A stretch of DNA of 64,000 nucleotides from Sellimonas catena (GTDB lineage: Bacteria > Bacillota > Clostridia > Lachnospirales > Lachnospiraceae): assembly GCF_045063725.1 (NCBI RefSeq), contig NZ_CP173695.1; one strand, given 5' to 3'. A program made the translations under genes and the position numbers. Below are positions 42,769-51,205 of the stretch, one piece after another. Position 1 is the stretch's first letter; every line of letters begins with the position of its first letter. The notes beneath the pieces are model-generated. The model worked only from the letters and a program-made list of their open reading frames with translations, searched no databases and was not told the DNA's origin.

Positions 42769-44934
42769 TCAGCAGCTCACGATCTCCGCAATATCCTCCT
42801 GTGCATTTACATGCCCGGATGCCTTCATTACAATTTCTTCCTCTTCTGTCAGTCCGGTAAATACTGCAATGCAGGCTTCGGATTTCGCATGCTCTTTTAT
42901 ATATTGTATATCAAAAGCCATCAGTTTGTCTCCCTTTTTTACGAAATCTCCGTTATTTACAAACATCTCGAAGCCTTTTCCTTCCAGTTTTACCGTATCT
43001 ACACCGATATGAAGCAGATATTCTACGCCGTCCTCTGTTGTCAGGCCGATCGCATGATTGGTCGGGAATACGAAGCTGACTGTACTGTCTTCCGGTGCAT
43101 AGACAACTCCTTCTTCCGGCATGACCATATAGCCGTCTCCCATCATCTTTCCTGCAAACGCTTCGTCAGGAGTATCTGTGATCGGATGCGCCTCCCCTGT
43201 AAACGGTGAGCAAAGCACCTTTTTCGTTGTCTTTTCTACTGTATTTTTCGTTTCTTCTTTCTTTTCTTCTTCCGGTTCCGGAGCTGTCTCCTGTGCGATG
43301 TACTCTTCATCCGGAGCATTCACAAGGTAGTCTTCCAGATTGGATTTTACAACGGTGACAGACGGTCCGTAGATAATCTGGATTCCCTGTCCCTTCTTCA
43401 CAATTCCGGACGGACCGGTCTGTTTCAGAATCTGATCATTTACCAGTTCCGGTTTCACAACCGTGCAGCGCAATCTTGTTGCACAGCAGTCCACATCGGA
43501 AATATTTTTCTTTCCTCCAAGTCCCTGAGTGATAAGAATACTTCTCTCATCTCCTCCTGACACAGAACCATTCTGATCCTTTGCACCCTGTTTTGCCTTG
43601 TAATCCGCTTTCGTATACAGTTTGGTCTCAGCATCGTCATCCTCACGCCCCGGTGTCTTCAAATTGAATTTCTGGATCAGGAATCGGAAAATCACATAGT
43701 AAAGGATAAAGTAAATAATGCCTACCGGGATGATCCGCATCCAGTTTGTCTTGTCGTTGCCCTGTAAAATACCGAAGATGAACAGGTCGATAAATCCTCC
43801 GGAGAACGTCAGTCCCACAGCAATATTCAGGATGTGCGCAATCATATATGCCGCACCTGCCAGAATCACCTGAACTACAAAAAGCAGTGGAGCCACAAAC
43901 AGGAAGGAAAATTCCAGAGGCTCTGTGATACCTGTCAGCATACAGGTCAGTGCTGCGGAAAGCAAAAGACCGCCGGCCTGTTTTTTCTTCTCCTTCTTTG
44001 CACAATGGTACATCGCAAGGGCTGCTCCCGGAAGTCCGAAGATCATGAAAATGAATTCTCCGGAGAAATATCTCGTCGCGTCTGCACTGAAGTGCACGGT
44101 ACTCGGATCAGCAAGCTGTGCGAAGAATATATTCTGTCCGCCCTGTACAAGCTGTCCTGCCACTTCCATCGTTCCACCCACCGCGGTCTGCCAGAACGGA
44201 AGATAAAACACATGGTGCAGTCCAAACGGGATCAGTGCACGTTTGATAATACCAAAAATCAAAGTACCAACATAACCGGTTCCTGTTACCAGTCCTCCGA
44301 GTGCGTAAATTCCATTCTGTACGAACGGCCATACGAAGAACAGAAGAATACCGACACCCACATAAACGATAGTGGAAATAATCGGCACAAATCTGGAACC
44401 ACCGAAGAATGACAGCGCATTCGGAAGCACGATCTTATGGAATCTGTTGTGAAGCGCCGCCACACCAAGTCCTACAATGATACCTCCAAACACACCCATC
44501 TGCAATGTCTGAATACCAAGGACACTTGCCACGGTACCGCTGAGCACATCGGAAGCAACCGTGCCGTCCGCCAGGATGGTCCCGTCAATCTGAAGCATTG
44601 CATTAATGGTAACATTCATAACAAGAAACGCAATCATCGCAGAAAGCGCTGCTACTTCCTTTTCCTTCTTTGCCATACCGATTGCCACACCTACGGCAAA
44701 GATAATCGGCAGGTTGTCAAAGATCGCATTTCCCGCTTTTGTCATAATCGTGAATAATGCGTTCAGAACTGTTCCTTCTCCAAGGATTCCCGCCAGGTGA
44801 TATGTCTCGATCGTCGTCGCATTCGTCAGCGAGCTTCCGATTCCAAGCAGCAGGCCGGCAACCGGAAGAATGGCGATCGGAAGCATGAAGCTTCGTCCAA
44901 TCCTCTGAAGAACACCAAAAATTTTGTCTTTCAT
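42769..44934 (-). CDS. PTS sugar permease, glucose-type IICBA
   Basis: This 721-aa membrane protein imports and phosphorylates a sugar. It starts MKDKIFGVLQRIGRSFMLPIAILP, has an IIC domain of about 430 residues (TGITEPLEFSFLFVAPLL is the sugar-site region), a IIB domain with the phospho-Cys in CCATRLRC, and a IIA domain (GVEYLLHIGVDTVKLEG, phospho-His). Domain order C-B-A matches Bacillus PtsG. The upstream in-frame stretch to 45045 is leader RNA with RAT and terminator, so it is excluded. GlcNAc remains an alternative substrate. Confidence 0.92.
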   Translation of the reverse strand: MKDKIFGVLQRIGRSFMLPIAILPVAGLLLGIGSSLTNATTIETYHLAGILGEGTVLNALFTIMTKAGNAIFDNLPIIFAVGVAIGMAKKEKEVAALSAMIAFLVMNVTINAMLQIDGTILADGTVASDVLSGTVASVLGIQTLQMGVFGGIIVGLGVAALHNRFHKIVLPNALSFFGGSRFVPIISTIVYVGVGILLFFVWPFVQNGIYALGGLVTGTGYVGTLIFGIIKRALIPFGLHHVFYLPFWQTAVGGTMEVAGQLVQGGQNIFFAQLADPSTVHFSADATRYFSGEFIFMIFGLPGAALAMYHCAKKEKKKQAGGLLLSAALTCMLTGITEPLEFSFLFVAPLLFVVQVILAGAAYMIAHILNIAVGLTFSGGFIDLFIFGILQGNDKTNWMRIIPVGIIYFILYYVIFRFLIQKFNLKTPGREDDDAETKLYTKADYKAKQGAKDQNGSVSGGDERSILITQGLGGKKNISDVDCCATRLRCTVVKPELVNDQILKQTGPSGIVKKGQGIQIIYGPSVTVVKSNLEDYLVNAPDEEYIAQETAPEPEEEKKEETKNTVEKTTKKVLCSPFTGEAHPITDTPDEAFAGKMMGDGYMVMPEEGVVYAPEDSTVSFVFPTNHAIGLTTEDGVEYLLHIGVDTVKLEGKGFEMFVNNGDFVKKGDKLMAFDIQYIKEHAKSEACIAVFTGLTEEEEIVMKASGHVNAQEDIAEIVSC

Positions 44935-44979
44935 AGTTTCTCTCCTCTCTTTGATCTGACAGCAGTATTTTCTGAAAAC

Positions 44980-45047
44980 AAAAAAGCATGAACTTCTCCC
45001 ATCATACACTCCGGCTACTGTGCGGAATGTGTAAGGATAGTTCATGC
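44980..45047 (-). terminator. Conditional terminator in the PTS leader
   Basis: On the minus strand GCATGAACT (45039-45047) pairs with AGTTCATGC (44986-44994), followed by six T residues. An inner helix forms from TACAC and GTGTA around 45005-45030. The upstream arm overlaps the RAT sequence, so bound antiterminator prevents this stem. Confidence 0.85.
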
Positions 45048-45070
45048 CTGAAATTCAGTAACACGCTATC
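45036..45070 (-). promoter_or_regulatory. RAT (ribonucleic antiterminator) site
   Basis: Read on the minus strand, GATAGCGTGTTACTG and CAGGCATGAACTATC enclose a short loop. GTTACTG...CAGGCA is the conserved RAT core bound by LicT/SacT/GlcT CAT domains. It overlaps the 5' arm of the terminator. Confidence 0.88.
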
Positions 45071-45090
45071 ATATGCTGTTTTCTACTGTC

Positions 45091-45120
45091 AGTATATACT
45101 ATGATTTAAGGCTGTGTCAA
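45091..45120 (-). promoter_or_regulatory. Promoter of the PTS operon
   Basis: Minus-strand TTGACA (45115-45120) and TATACT (45091-45096), spacer 18, upstream of RAT. Confidence 0.75.
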
Positions 45121-45166
45121 TCATTTTCTAAAAATTCTATAAACTTTCCCTCGCTGTTCGTCCCTC

Positions 45167-45586
45167 CTACTGTGTTCTGATATGTGCAAGAAGCTCTTCT
45201 GTCAGCTGAATCGTGTCTTCCACTTCTTCACCCAGGCTCTGAAGCTTTGTCTGCACCAGATAATCTGTAATCGGATTGTCAAATGCGAAATCCGCAAAGG
45301 TAAGAAATCCGCTGATTTCAGTCTGAAGTTTCGGTGATACTTCTACTTTCCGCAATGCTTTCTGAAAATCTGTCAGCCTGATTCTCGCCTGCTCGATCAT
45401 TCCTTCTACCTCATTGATTCGGGAATGTTTCATATAGGTACTGATCATGCTTCCCCCAAAAATGTCCAGAATTCCCCATTTTTTTGCACTGTTTAACTTT
45501 TCTCTGACTGTATACAGGCTTTCAAGCGCCTGTACTCCTGCTTCTTCTGCACACTTCAGATCCTCTCTCATCATTACTGCTTCCAT
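45167..45586 (-). CDS. Orphan protein under a Mn2+-type riboswitch
   Basis: This 139-aa protein is predicted to be soluble and mostly helical, with heptad-like stretches in the first half (EEAGVQALESLYTVREKLNSA) and the last third. A Gly-rich hydrophobic centre (WGILDIFGGSMISTYMKHSR) might touch membrane. I recognise no named family. The start follows AAGGAGAGGAAAATGAG. The leader holds a yybP-ykoY-type riboswitch with its terminator, so expression should rise with manganese. Known targets of that riboswitch are exporters (MntP, TerC, P-type ATPases), and this is none of them. Confidence 0.8.
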   Translation of the reverse strand: MEAVMMREDLKCAEEAGVQALESLYTVREKLNSAKKWGILDIFGGSMISTYMKHSRINEVEGMIEQARIRLTDFQKALRKVEVSPKLQTEISGFLTFADFAFDNPITDYLVQTKLQSLGEEVEDTIQLTEELLAHIRTQ

Positions 45587-45621
45587 CTCATTTTCCTCTC
45601 CTTCTGAATTTCATACCAAAT

Positions 45622-45663
45622 AAAAAAGACTCCTATCATGACATCTGCCACAATAAAAGTCTT
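45622..45663 (-). terminator. Riboswitch expression-platform terminator
   Basis: On the minus strand AAGACT...AGTCTT with an inner TATTGTG...CATGATA helix, then six T residues. The 5' arm shares bases with helix P1 of the aptamer, so ligand binding and termination exclude each other. Confidence 0.75.
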
Positions 45664-45754
45664 GCTATCTCATTTGCTACGGGTACCTCTCGATACCGGC
45701 TGACGATTACAAATCGACCTTCCGAAGAAGGTTTAAGCTACTCCCTTTCCATTG
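45651..45754 (-). ncRNA. yybP-ykoY family (Mn2+) riboswitch
   Basis: Read on the minus strand, P1 pairs CAATGGAAAG with CTTTTATTG. Inside are GGGAGTAGC and AGCAAGAC, the two conserved loops that form the Mn2+ site in this family, a P2 hairpin ACCTTC-TTCG-GAAGGT, ATTTG...CAAAT and a CGGTA...TACCCG helix, with GTCAGCCGG as in family members. It is transcribed from a strong promoter and followed by a P1-competing terminator, so Mn2+ would switch the gene on. Assigned by eye from the consensus. Confidence 0.8.
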
Positions 45755-45763
45755 CTTGGAACG

Positions 45764-45792
45764 AATATAACACATTCAAATTTACTTGTCAA
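45764..45792 (-). promoter_or_regulatory. Promoter of the riboswitch transcript
   Basis: Minus-strand TTGACA (45787-45792) and TATATT (45764-45769), spacer 17, beginning 8 bases after the nitroreductase stop. Confidence 0.75.
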
Positions 45793-45799
45793 TCCGATT

Positions 45800-46591
45800 T
45801 TACAAGATTTCGTATTCCGCTTCTTTTCTCGGCGCAGTTCTTCTGTAGGTTACCGCCGGATATCCGATCAGCATGCAGACTGCCACCGGCCTTCCCTCTT
45901 TGTCCAGAAAGTTTCTTACCTTTTCAGAGCACATCGTTGCCGCCTTCAGATAGCCATTATACAGCACGCCAAGGCCAAGCGCCTGAGCCATCATTTCGAT
46001 ATTCTGGGCTGCAAGTCCTGCGTCATCCAGGCGTTCTCCCATAATGTAAAGTACCGCCGGTGCGTTCCGGAAGAGAAATTCCTCCTTCGGATCCCGTGTT
46101 CTCCCTTTATAAAAGCTGTAAAGCAGCGCTGTCACCGGACTCTTTTCCCCTTTGTGCAGTTCCAGCTCCTCACCGATTCCTTCAAAGACCATCTCTTTGA
46201 ATTCATCCAGCCTGTCCTGTACAATCACGAATTTCATTTTACGTTCATTCTTTGCCGTTGCCGTATGTGCCGCCACATCCAGAATCTTCCGGATTTTCTC
46301 TATTTCCACCGGCTGTTCTTTATAATTCCGGACACTTCTTCTGAATTTCACTGCATTTGCATATACTTCCGGATCCAGCTGGAAACGCTCTTTTTCATAC
46401 GGAATCATCTCATCACTTTCATATTCCGTAATCTTCACCGCATCCATCGGACAGATCGCGGCGCAGTGTCCGCAAAGAATACATTCCCGTTTTACTGCCG
46501 CCTTTCCGTCTTCCAGCTTCAGGGCATGTCCTACACAGTCCTGAACACATTTTCCACATCCAATACATTTTTCTTCCTCAATCTTTACCAT
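45800..46591 (-). CDS. Ferredoxin-nitroreductase fusion
   Basis: This 263-aa protein joins an N-terminal 2[4Fe-4S] ferredoxin domain (CIGCGKCVQDC and CILCGHCAAIC) to an FMN nitroreductase domain (FRRSVRNYKEQPVE binds FMN phosphate; LGVLYNGYL later). It would reduce an organic substrate with electrons from ferredoxin-type donors in the cytoplasm. The start overlaps the end of the YrvL-like gene by 14 bases. The substrate is unknown; such fusions are common in anaerobic Firmicutes. Confidence 0.9.
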   Translation of the reverse strand: MVKIEEEKCIGCGKCVQDCVGHALKLEDGKAAVKRECILCGHCAAICPMDAVKITEYESDEMIPYEKERFQLDPEVYANAVKFRRSVRNYKEQPVEIEKIRKILDVAAHTATAKNERKMKFVIVQDRLDEFKEMVFEGIGEELELHKGEKSPVTALLYSFYKGRTRDPKEEFLFRNAPAVLYIMGERLDDAGLAAQNIEMMAQALGLGVLYNGYLKAATMCSEKVRNFLDKEGRPVAVCMLIGYPAVTYRRTAPRKEAEYEIL

Positions 46592-47033
46592 GCTTATTCT
46601 CCTTTATCTCATTTCCGGGCGAATCCTCATCTTTTCTGTCCAGCCAGACAGTAATTGCAGACGAAAGTGCGGACACAACCAGAATTCCCGCCGCCTCCGC
46701 ACGGACGCTGTCCATAAACAGGTCTGCTCCCGCCAGCGTCATCATCTCAAACAGCATATCCAACACATACCACAGAAAGAATCTTCCGGATTTTCGGATC
46801 CATCCAAGGCTCATCATCGCTTTTGGAAGTGCTTTTGCCAGAATCTCCAAAGGTGCATCTGCTACAGCTGCCACCAGAAAAAACAGAAAAACACTTTTCA
46901 TAGAGTCATAGTGGAATCCGAATAGCTTTATAATAAAACCGCCGATCACGGCTTCCAGAAAAACGACCGGAAGCGCCACTGCCAGAAACAATGCCGCTCC
47001 GATCAAAATCGATACAATTTTTGACTTTTTCAT
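46578..47033 (-). CDS. YrvL-like membrane protein
   Basis: This 151-aa protein has about four hydrophobic helices and a charged tail (WLDRKDEDSPGNEIKENK). The segment FFLVAAVADAPLEILAKALPKA resembles YrvL-family regulatory membrane proteins of Bacillus, which affect an alternative sigma factor there. The assignment is from resemblance only. It overlaps the nitroreductase start. Confidence 0.65.
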   Translation of the reverse strand: MKKSKIVSILIGAALFLAVALPVVFLEAVIGGFIIKLFGFHYDSMKSVFLFFLVAAVADAPLEILAKALPKAMMSLGWIRKSGRFFLWYVLDMLFEMMTLAGADLFMDSVRAEAAGILVVSALSSAITVWLDRKDEDSPGNEIKENKHGKD

Positions 47034-47065
47034 AGGATTTCGTATTTCTCAGTTTCCCTCTCTGC

Positions 47066-47536
47066 TTAATTAGATGCACAGTTTGCCGCGTCAATCGCAA
47101 GCACCAGCATCAGTGCCATAATTTCATCTGCAGAATCTGCAATGTCAATCACATAAGTATCTCCCCAGTGGAAAATCTCTTTGGAAATATGCATCACCAG
47201 AACACCGCCTGCAAAGGCATCGTATTCCCAGCCCATCATGTTTCCCTCGACCTGCCATCCTTTATAATCCACCGTATATTTAGGACGGAGCAACGTCAGT
47301 TTCTTTGCAACAGTACCATAAAACTGTCCTCCTGCATAGATTTCAAAGGTCGGGAGGAGATGCAGCAGTTTCTCCTGAACCATACCGATCTCATTTTGAG
47401 CGGCATCATAAACTCTGAGCCGGTGTCCGATCGAGAAAAAATCTCCTTTCACAAAATAACGGACATTCCCGTATTCATCATAAATATCATAGGTATCCGT
47501 CCATGAAAATACTCTTTGTTTGATTAACAGTTTCAT
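47066..47536 (-). CDS. LURP-one-related (tubby-like) protein
   Basis: This 156-aa protein begins MKLLIKQRVFSWTDTYDIYDEYGN and follows the LURP-one/YxjI pattern: FFSIGHRLRVYD, LLHLLPTFEIY, LLRPKYTVDYKGWQVEGNMMGWEYD and a C-terminal hydrophobic helix (EIMALMLVLAIDAA) that is buried in the tubby-like barrel. The biochemical role of the bacterial family is not known. The start follows GAGGAGAAAAGGG. Confidence 0.85.
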   Translation of the reverse strand: MKLLIKQRVFSWTDTYDIYDEYGNVRYFVKGDFFSIGHRLRVYDAAQNEIGMVQEKLLHLLPTFEIYAGGQFYGTVAKKLTLLRPKYTVDYKGWQVEGNMMGWEYDAFAGGVLVMHISKEIFHWGDTYVIDIADSADEIMALMLVLAIDAANCASN

Positions 47537-47548
47537 CCCTTTTCTCCT

Positions 47549-48745
47549 CTACTGTCTTCTTTTTCGCATTACATAATTAGTCAGCAAAATCCCCTGTTTT
47601 TCCACCTTCTGGGCACGGATCATCTCATAGCCTCTGGCCTCAAAAAATGGCCGGGCCGTAATCGAAGCATGGGTTTCAAACTCTTCTGCTTCCGATCCTC
47701 CTTCCAGAGCATCGCAGATCGCCGTAGCAATCCCCTGCCTCTGAAACTCCTTGTGCACATACAGACGGTCCAGATATCCGGTCTCGTCCATATCTCCAAA
47801 GCCGGCAATTCTGCCGTCCTGTTCCGCAACTATCGTCCGATGCGAAAAAAAGGACTGGTTCCATGTATAAAGATCACGCTCTTTCGGAGCCCACACATCC
47901 AGCTGTTCCTTTGTATAATCAGCCGCATTGACCGTATGTACTGTATCATAGAAAAGCTGTGCCAGCGCTTTGGCATCTTCCTCCCGGTAAGGGCGAAGCC
48001 GCAGGGCTTTCTTTTTCTTACCGGAAAGCAGCATTTCCTTAACCCGGCTCTGATTCATTTCTTCCAGTACAAAGTCCGCATCCGGTGTCTCCTCTTTTGG
48101 GGAAATATTAGACCGGATATAAAACGTGTCGATGCCGGCATCTTTTGCGCCTTGGATATCGCAGATCCCGTCATTTCCAATCATGACAGCCTCTTCTCTT
48201 TTGATCTTTTCCTTTTCGAGGAGGAGCTCAAAAAAGCGTCGGTCCGGCTTTTTGACTCCATAGGAGGAAGAAATATAAATCCCGTCAAAATACCGGAAAA
48301 TATCAAGTGCCTTCATCTCATACGCTGTGAATATCCTCTGAGCATTGGACAATAGATAGAGGGACCCTCCGGAGGCTTTTAAAGCCTCCAGAAGTTCCCG
48401 TGTCCCATCATAAAGCCGGATATACTCTGTCGTAAGAACCCGGAAAAACTGACCGGCATACACCGCAGTCTCTTTTAGGACGTCTGCCCCTTTCCGGCGG
48501 AATAATTCCAGAAAGACGTCCTCGATCTGAAGCTCCGGAAAGCTTTCATGGCTGTCGTGGCGCAATGCCTCCTTTTCCGCTTCCAAGGTCAACTCCCGGT
48601 ATGTTTGCCGAAGTTCTTCAGCCGTATAATATGCTCCATAATACCCGTAAAACAGAGCCATTTTTTCCCACACTTCTATTTTAGTCTCATCCGTATGAAT
48701 GTCAACCAATGTTCCGTATAAGTCAAAAATATAAGTCTGATACAT
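47549..48745 (-). CDS. HAD hydrolase - GNAT acetyltransferase fusion
   Basis: This 398-aa protein has two enzymatic domains. Residues 1-235 are a HAD-superfamily hydrolase (FDLYGTLVD with the nucleophile Asp, LLSNAQ, VKKPDRRFF, MIGNDGICDIQGA). Residues 245-398 are a GNAT domain (LRPYREEDAKALAQLF, LYVHKEFQRQGIATAICDAL, FFEARGYEMI). Both active-site sets are present. Fusion suggests a pathway where a metabolite is dephosphorylated and acetylated, or damage repair, but no substrate is known. It is 12 bases upstream of the LURP-one gene. Confidence 0.88.
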   Translation of the reverse strand: MYQTYIFDLYGTLVDIHTDETKIEVWEKMALFYGYYGAYYTAEELRQTYRELTLEAEKEALRHDSHESFPELQIEDVFLELFRRKGADVLKETAVYAGQFFRVLTTEYIRLYDGTRELLEALKASGGSLYLLSNAQRIFTAYEMKALDIFRYFDGIYISSSYGVKKPDRRFFELLLEKEKIKREEAVMIGNDGICDIQGAKDAGIDTFYIRSNISPKEETPDADFVLEEMNQSRVKEMLLSGKKKKALRLRPYREEDAKALAQLFYDTVHTVNAADYTKEQLDVWAPKERDLYTWNQSFFSHRTIVAEQDGRIAGFGDMDETGYLDRLYVHKEFQRQGIATAICDALEGGSEAEEFETHASITARPFFEARGYEMIRAQKVEKQGILLTNYVMRKRRQ

Positions 48746-48776
48746 TATTCTTCCCTCTTTATCATCTGTTTTGCTG

Positions 48777-50168
48777 TTAGAACAGATTTCCCACTGTTCT
48801 TGGGAACAACAGGGTATCCCGGATGTTGGATACTCCCGTCACATACATCAGCATCCGGTCAAATCCAAGGCCGAATCCGCTGTGCGGTACACTTCCGTAT
48901 TTTCTTGTATCCAGATATGCCTGATATTCTTCCAGCGGCATTCCGCGCTTTTCCATCGCAGCAACAAGTTTTTCCATATCCGCTTCCCTCTCGCTGCATC
49001 CGATGATCTCTCCGATCCCCGGAACGAGCAGATCCGTTGCGGCAACTGTTTTCCCGTCCGGATTCTGTTTCATATAAAAGGCTTTGATATCAGCCGGATA
49101 GTCTACTACAAACACCGGCTTCTTTAAATATTCTTCCGTCAGGTATTTCTCATGCTCGGTCTGAAGGTCGCATCCCCATTCCACCGGATACTGGAATTCT
49201 TTTCCCGATTTCTGCAGAATTTCCACCGCCTCCGTGTAGGTCATCCGCCCAAAATCACTTTCAAGCACAAGGTTCAGCTTCTCGATCAGCCCTTTATCCA
49301 CCCACTGGTTGAAAAACTGAATTTCATCCGGGCAGTGCTCCATAACATCCCTGATAATCGATTTAATAAAGTCTTCGCCAATTTCGATAATATCATCGAT
49401 ATCCGCAAAGCAGACTTCCGGCTCGACCTGCCAGAATTCCGCCGCATGACGTGTCGTATTGCTGTGCTCCGCGCGGAAAGTCGGACCAAACGTATAAATT
49501 CTTCCAAGACCCATGGCCGCCATTTCGCCTTCAAGCTGTGCGGAAACCGTCAGTCCTGCCTTCGTTCCGAAAAAGTCGTCTTTAAAATAGCTTTCTTCAT
49601 CCAGATAGGCGCTTCCGTTTCCCGCCTTCGCATCCCACGGCTGTGTGGTAACACGGAACATTTCCCCTGCTCCTTCACAGTCGCTTCCCGTAATAATCGG
49701 GGTATGGACATATTTATATCCGTTTTTATGAAAATAGTCGTGAACCGCATAGGACAGCTGATCACGAACCGCAAATAATGCCTCAAAATATCTCGTGCGC
49801 ACACGAAGGTGCGGAATCGTCCTCAAAAACTCTATCGTGTGACGCTTTTTCTGAAGAGGAAAATCAGACGGGCAATTACCAAGCACCTCAATCGTCTGAA
49901 TCTGAATTTCATAACCATTGCGCTCGGATCTGACAAAAGAGCCGACTGCCTTTAACGCTGCCCCCACATTGAACGCATTTTTATTTACTTCCACTTCATT
50001 CTTGTCAATCACCAACTGGATATTATTCAGACAAGTACCATCGTTCAATTCAATAAAGGAAACGCTTTTGGAATTTCTGGCATTTCTCACCCACCCGCAG
50101 ACTGTAACTGAAGTATCAACATAGCTTTCGGCGTCTGTCAATAGTTTTTTGATGTCAATATGCTTCAT
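48777..50168 (-). CDS. asnS: Asparaginyl-tRNA synthetase
   Basis: AsnRS (about 463 aa) attaches Asn to tRNA-Asn. It has an N-terminal OB-fold anticodon-binding domain (VCGWVRNARNSKSVSFIELNDG), and the class-II core with motif 2 FRAEHSNTTRHAAEFWQVEPE and motif 3 GFGLGFDRMLMYVTG. The ATG at 50168 follows AGAGGGTG by 6 bases; a GTG 3 codons earlier would overlap that site. The short leader has no T-box. It is preceded by a consensus promoter. Confidence 0.97.
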   Translation of the reverse strand: MKHIDIKKLLTDAESYVDTSVTVCGWVRNARNSKSVSFIELNDGTCLNNIQLVIDKNEVEVNKNAFNVGAALKAVGSFVRSERNGYEIQIQTIEVLGNCPSDFPLQKKRHTIEFLRTIPHLRVRTRYFEALFAVRDQLSYAVHDYFHKNGYKYVHTPIITGSDCEGAGEMFRVTTQPWDAKAGNGSAYLDEESYFKDDFFGTKAGLTVSAQLEGEMAAMGLGRIYTFGPTFRAEHSNTTRHAAEFWQVEPEVCFADIDDIIEIGEDFIKSIIRDVMEHCPDEIQFFNQWVDKGLIEKLNLVLESDFGRMTYTEAVEILQKSGKEFQYPVEWGCDLQTEHEKYLTEEYLKKPVFVVDYPADIKAFYMKQNPDGKTVAATDLLVPGIGEIIGCSEREADMEKLVAAMEKRGMPLEEYQAYLDTRKYGSVPHSGFGLGFDRMLMYVTGVSNIRDTLLFPRTVGNLF

Positions 50169-50209
50169 CTTTTTCACCCTCTTTTCTTGTTTTGTGTGTA
50201 AATGTAGAT

Positions 50210-50238
50210 ATTATATACACACTTTTTTGAAAAGTCAA
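50210..50238 (-). promoter_or_regulatory. Promoter of asnS
   Basis: Minus-strand TTGACT (50233-50238) and TATAAT (50210-50215), spacer 17. The leader to the start codon is about 35 bases. Confidence 0.75.
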
Positions 50239-50278
50239 GGTGTCTTATTAAGATGATTACCATTTCTCCCAAAAGCTA

Positions 50279-50515
50279 CTAAATCTCAGAACAGAAAAAA
50301 TAGTATCCATCTTCCGAAAAGCGTACTTCTTCTCCCTTTGATTCATAGTATTCCTGAATACATTTTTCCGCATTCTCTCTTGCTTCCTCTGTCAGACAGC
50401 ATTCTCCCGGCGGAATGACGCAGGCGGTCTCCTCATTTTTATACCCCACATGAAATCGTGTACCGCTCTCTTCCAATATACCATTTAACAAAACAATATC
50501 CTGATACTTGATCAT
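50279..50515 (-). CDS. Small protein of unknown function
   Basis: This 78-aa acidic protein begins MIKYQDIVLLNGILEESG and has three Cys residues in its middle and end. I do not recognise the family. The ATG at 50515 follows GGGGCGGATAAA; a further start upstream would overlap tag. It is 16 bases downstream of tag and probably co-transcribed. Confidence 0.65.
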   Translation of the reverse strand: MIKYQDIVLLNGILEESGTRFHVGYKNEETACVIPPGECCLTEEARENAEKCIQEYYESKGEEVRFSEDGYYFFCSEI

Positions 50516-50531
50516 TTTATCCGCCCCGTTT

Positions 50532-51134
50532 CTATTGCTCTTTATCTCTTCTTTTATGTACTGCATCCGACATTTCTAACAATTCCTGATACCGGAAACA
50601 CGTTTCCTTGTGGTCATTGATGATGCCGCATGCCTGCAGATGGGAGTAAACGGTCACCGAACCCATATATTTTAATCCCCGCTTTTTCAGCTCTTTACTG
50701 ATCCTGTCAGATAAGCCGTTTCTGGCTGGAACCTCTCCTTTCTGATGCCCGGTATACAGATATGTTTTCCCTTTTGTGAAACTCCAGATATAATCAGAAA
50801 AAGTACCGAACTCTTCCCTGATCTTCTGAAAGCATTTGGCATTATGGATCACCGCCTCGATCTTTCTCCGGGAGCGGATCATACCTTCGGTTCCCATAAT
50901 CCTCTCAATATCTGTCTCTCCGTATTCTGCCACTTTATCAAAATCAAAGGAATCAAAGCAGGCACGGAAAATTTCCCGCTTCTGAATCATCATATTCCAG
51001 TTCAGTCCGCACTGCATGACTTCCATCATCAAAAACTCAAACTGCTTCTGGTCATCCCGGAGCGGGACACCCCATTCTTCATCGTGATACTTCATCATTT
51101 TCTCATTGCACATACACCAGCCGCAACGCTCCAT
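50532..51134 (-). CDS. tag: DNA-3-methyladenine glycosylase I
   Basis: Tag (200 aa) removes 3-methyladenine from alkylated DNA. It begins MERCGWCMCNEKMMKYHDEEWGVP, with the N-terminal Cys and the YHDEEWG motif of the family; FEFLMMEVMQCGLNW is the base-recognition region, and the C-terminal SVTVYSHLQACGIINDHKETCF includes a zinc-binding Cys/His. The ATG at 51134 follows AGAGGTG by 6 bases. Confidence 0.92.
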   Translation of the reverse strand: MERCGWCMCNEKMMKYHDEEWGVPLRDDQKQFEFLMMEVMQCGLNWNMMIQKREIFRACFDSFDFDKVAEYGETDIERIMGTEGMIRSRRKIEAVIHNAKCFQKIREEFGTFSDYIWSFTKGKTYLYTGHQKGEVPARNGLSDRISKELKKRGLKYMGSVTVYSHLQACGIINDHKETCFRYQELLEMSDAVHKRRDKEQ

Positions 51135-51205
51135 GCCATTCACCTCTCATTCAATTTGTCTCTCTACACCTTTACGATGTTTATACATTTATAGGCTACA
51201 TAAAC

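Noticed and set aside
45752..46654. Plus-strand open frame of 300 codons opposite the nitroreductase
   Set aside because: It is antisense to a ferredoxin-nitroreductase with intact Cys motifs and would start inside the riboswitch promoter region.
50169..50278. Possible T-box leader for asnS
   Set aside because: The transcript leader from the consensus promoter is only about 35 bases and contains no T-box sequence or terminator.
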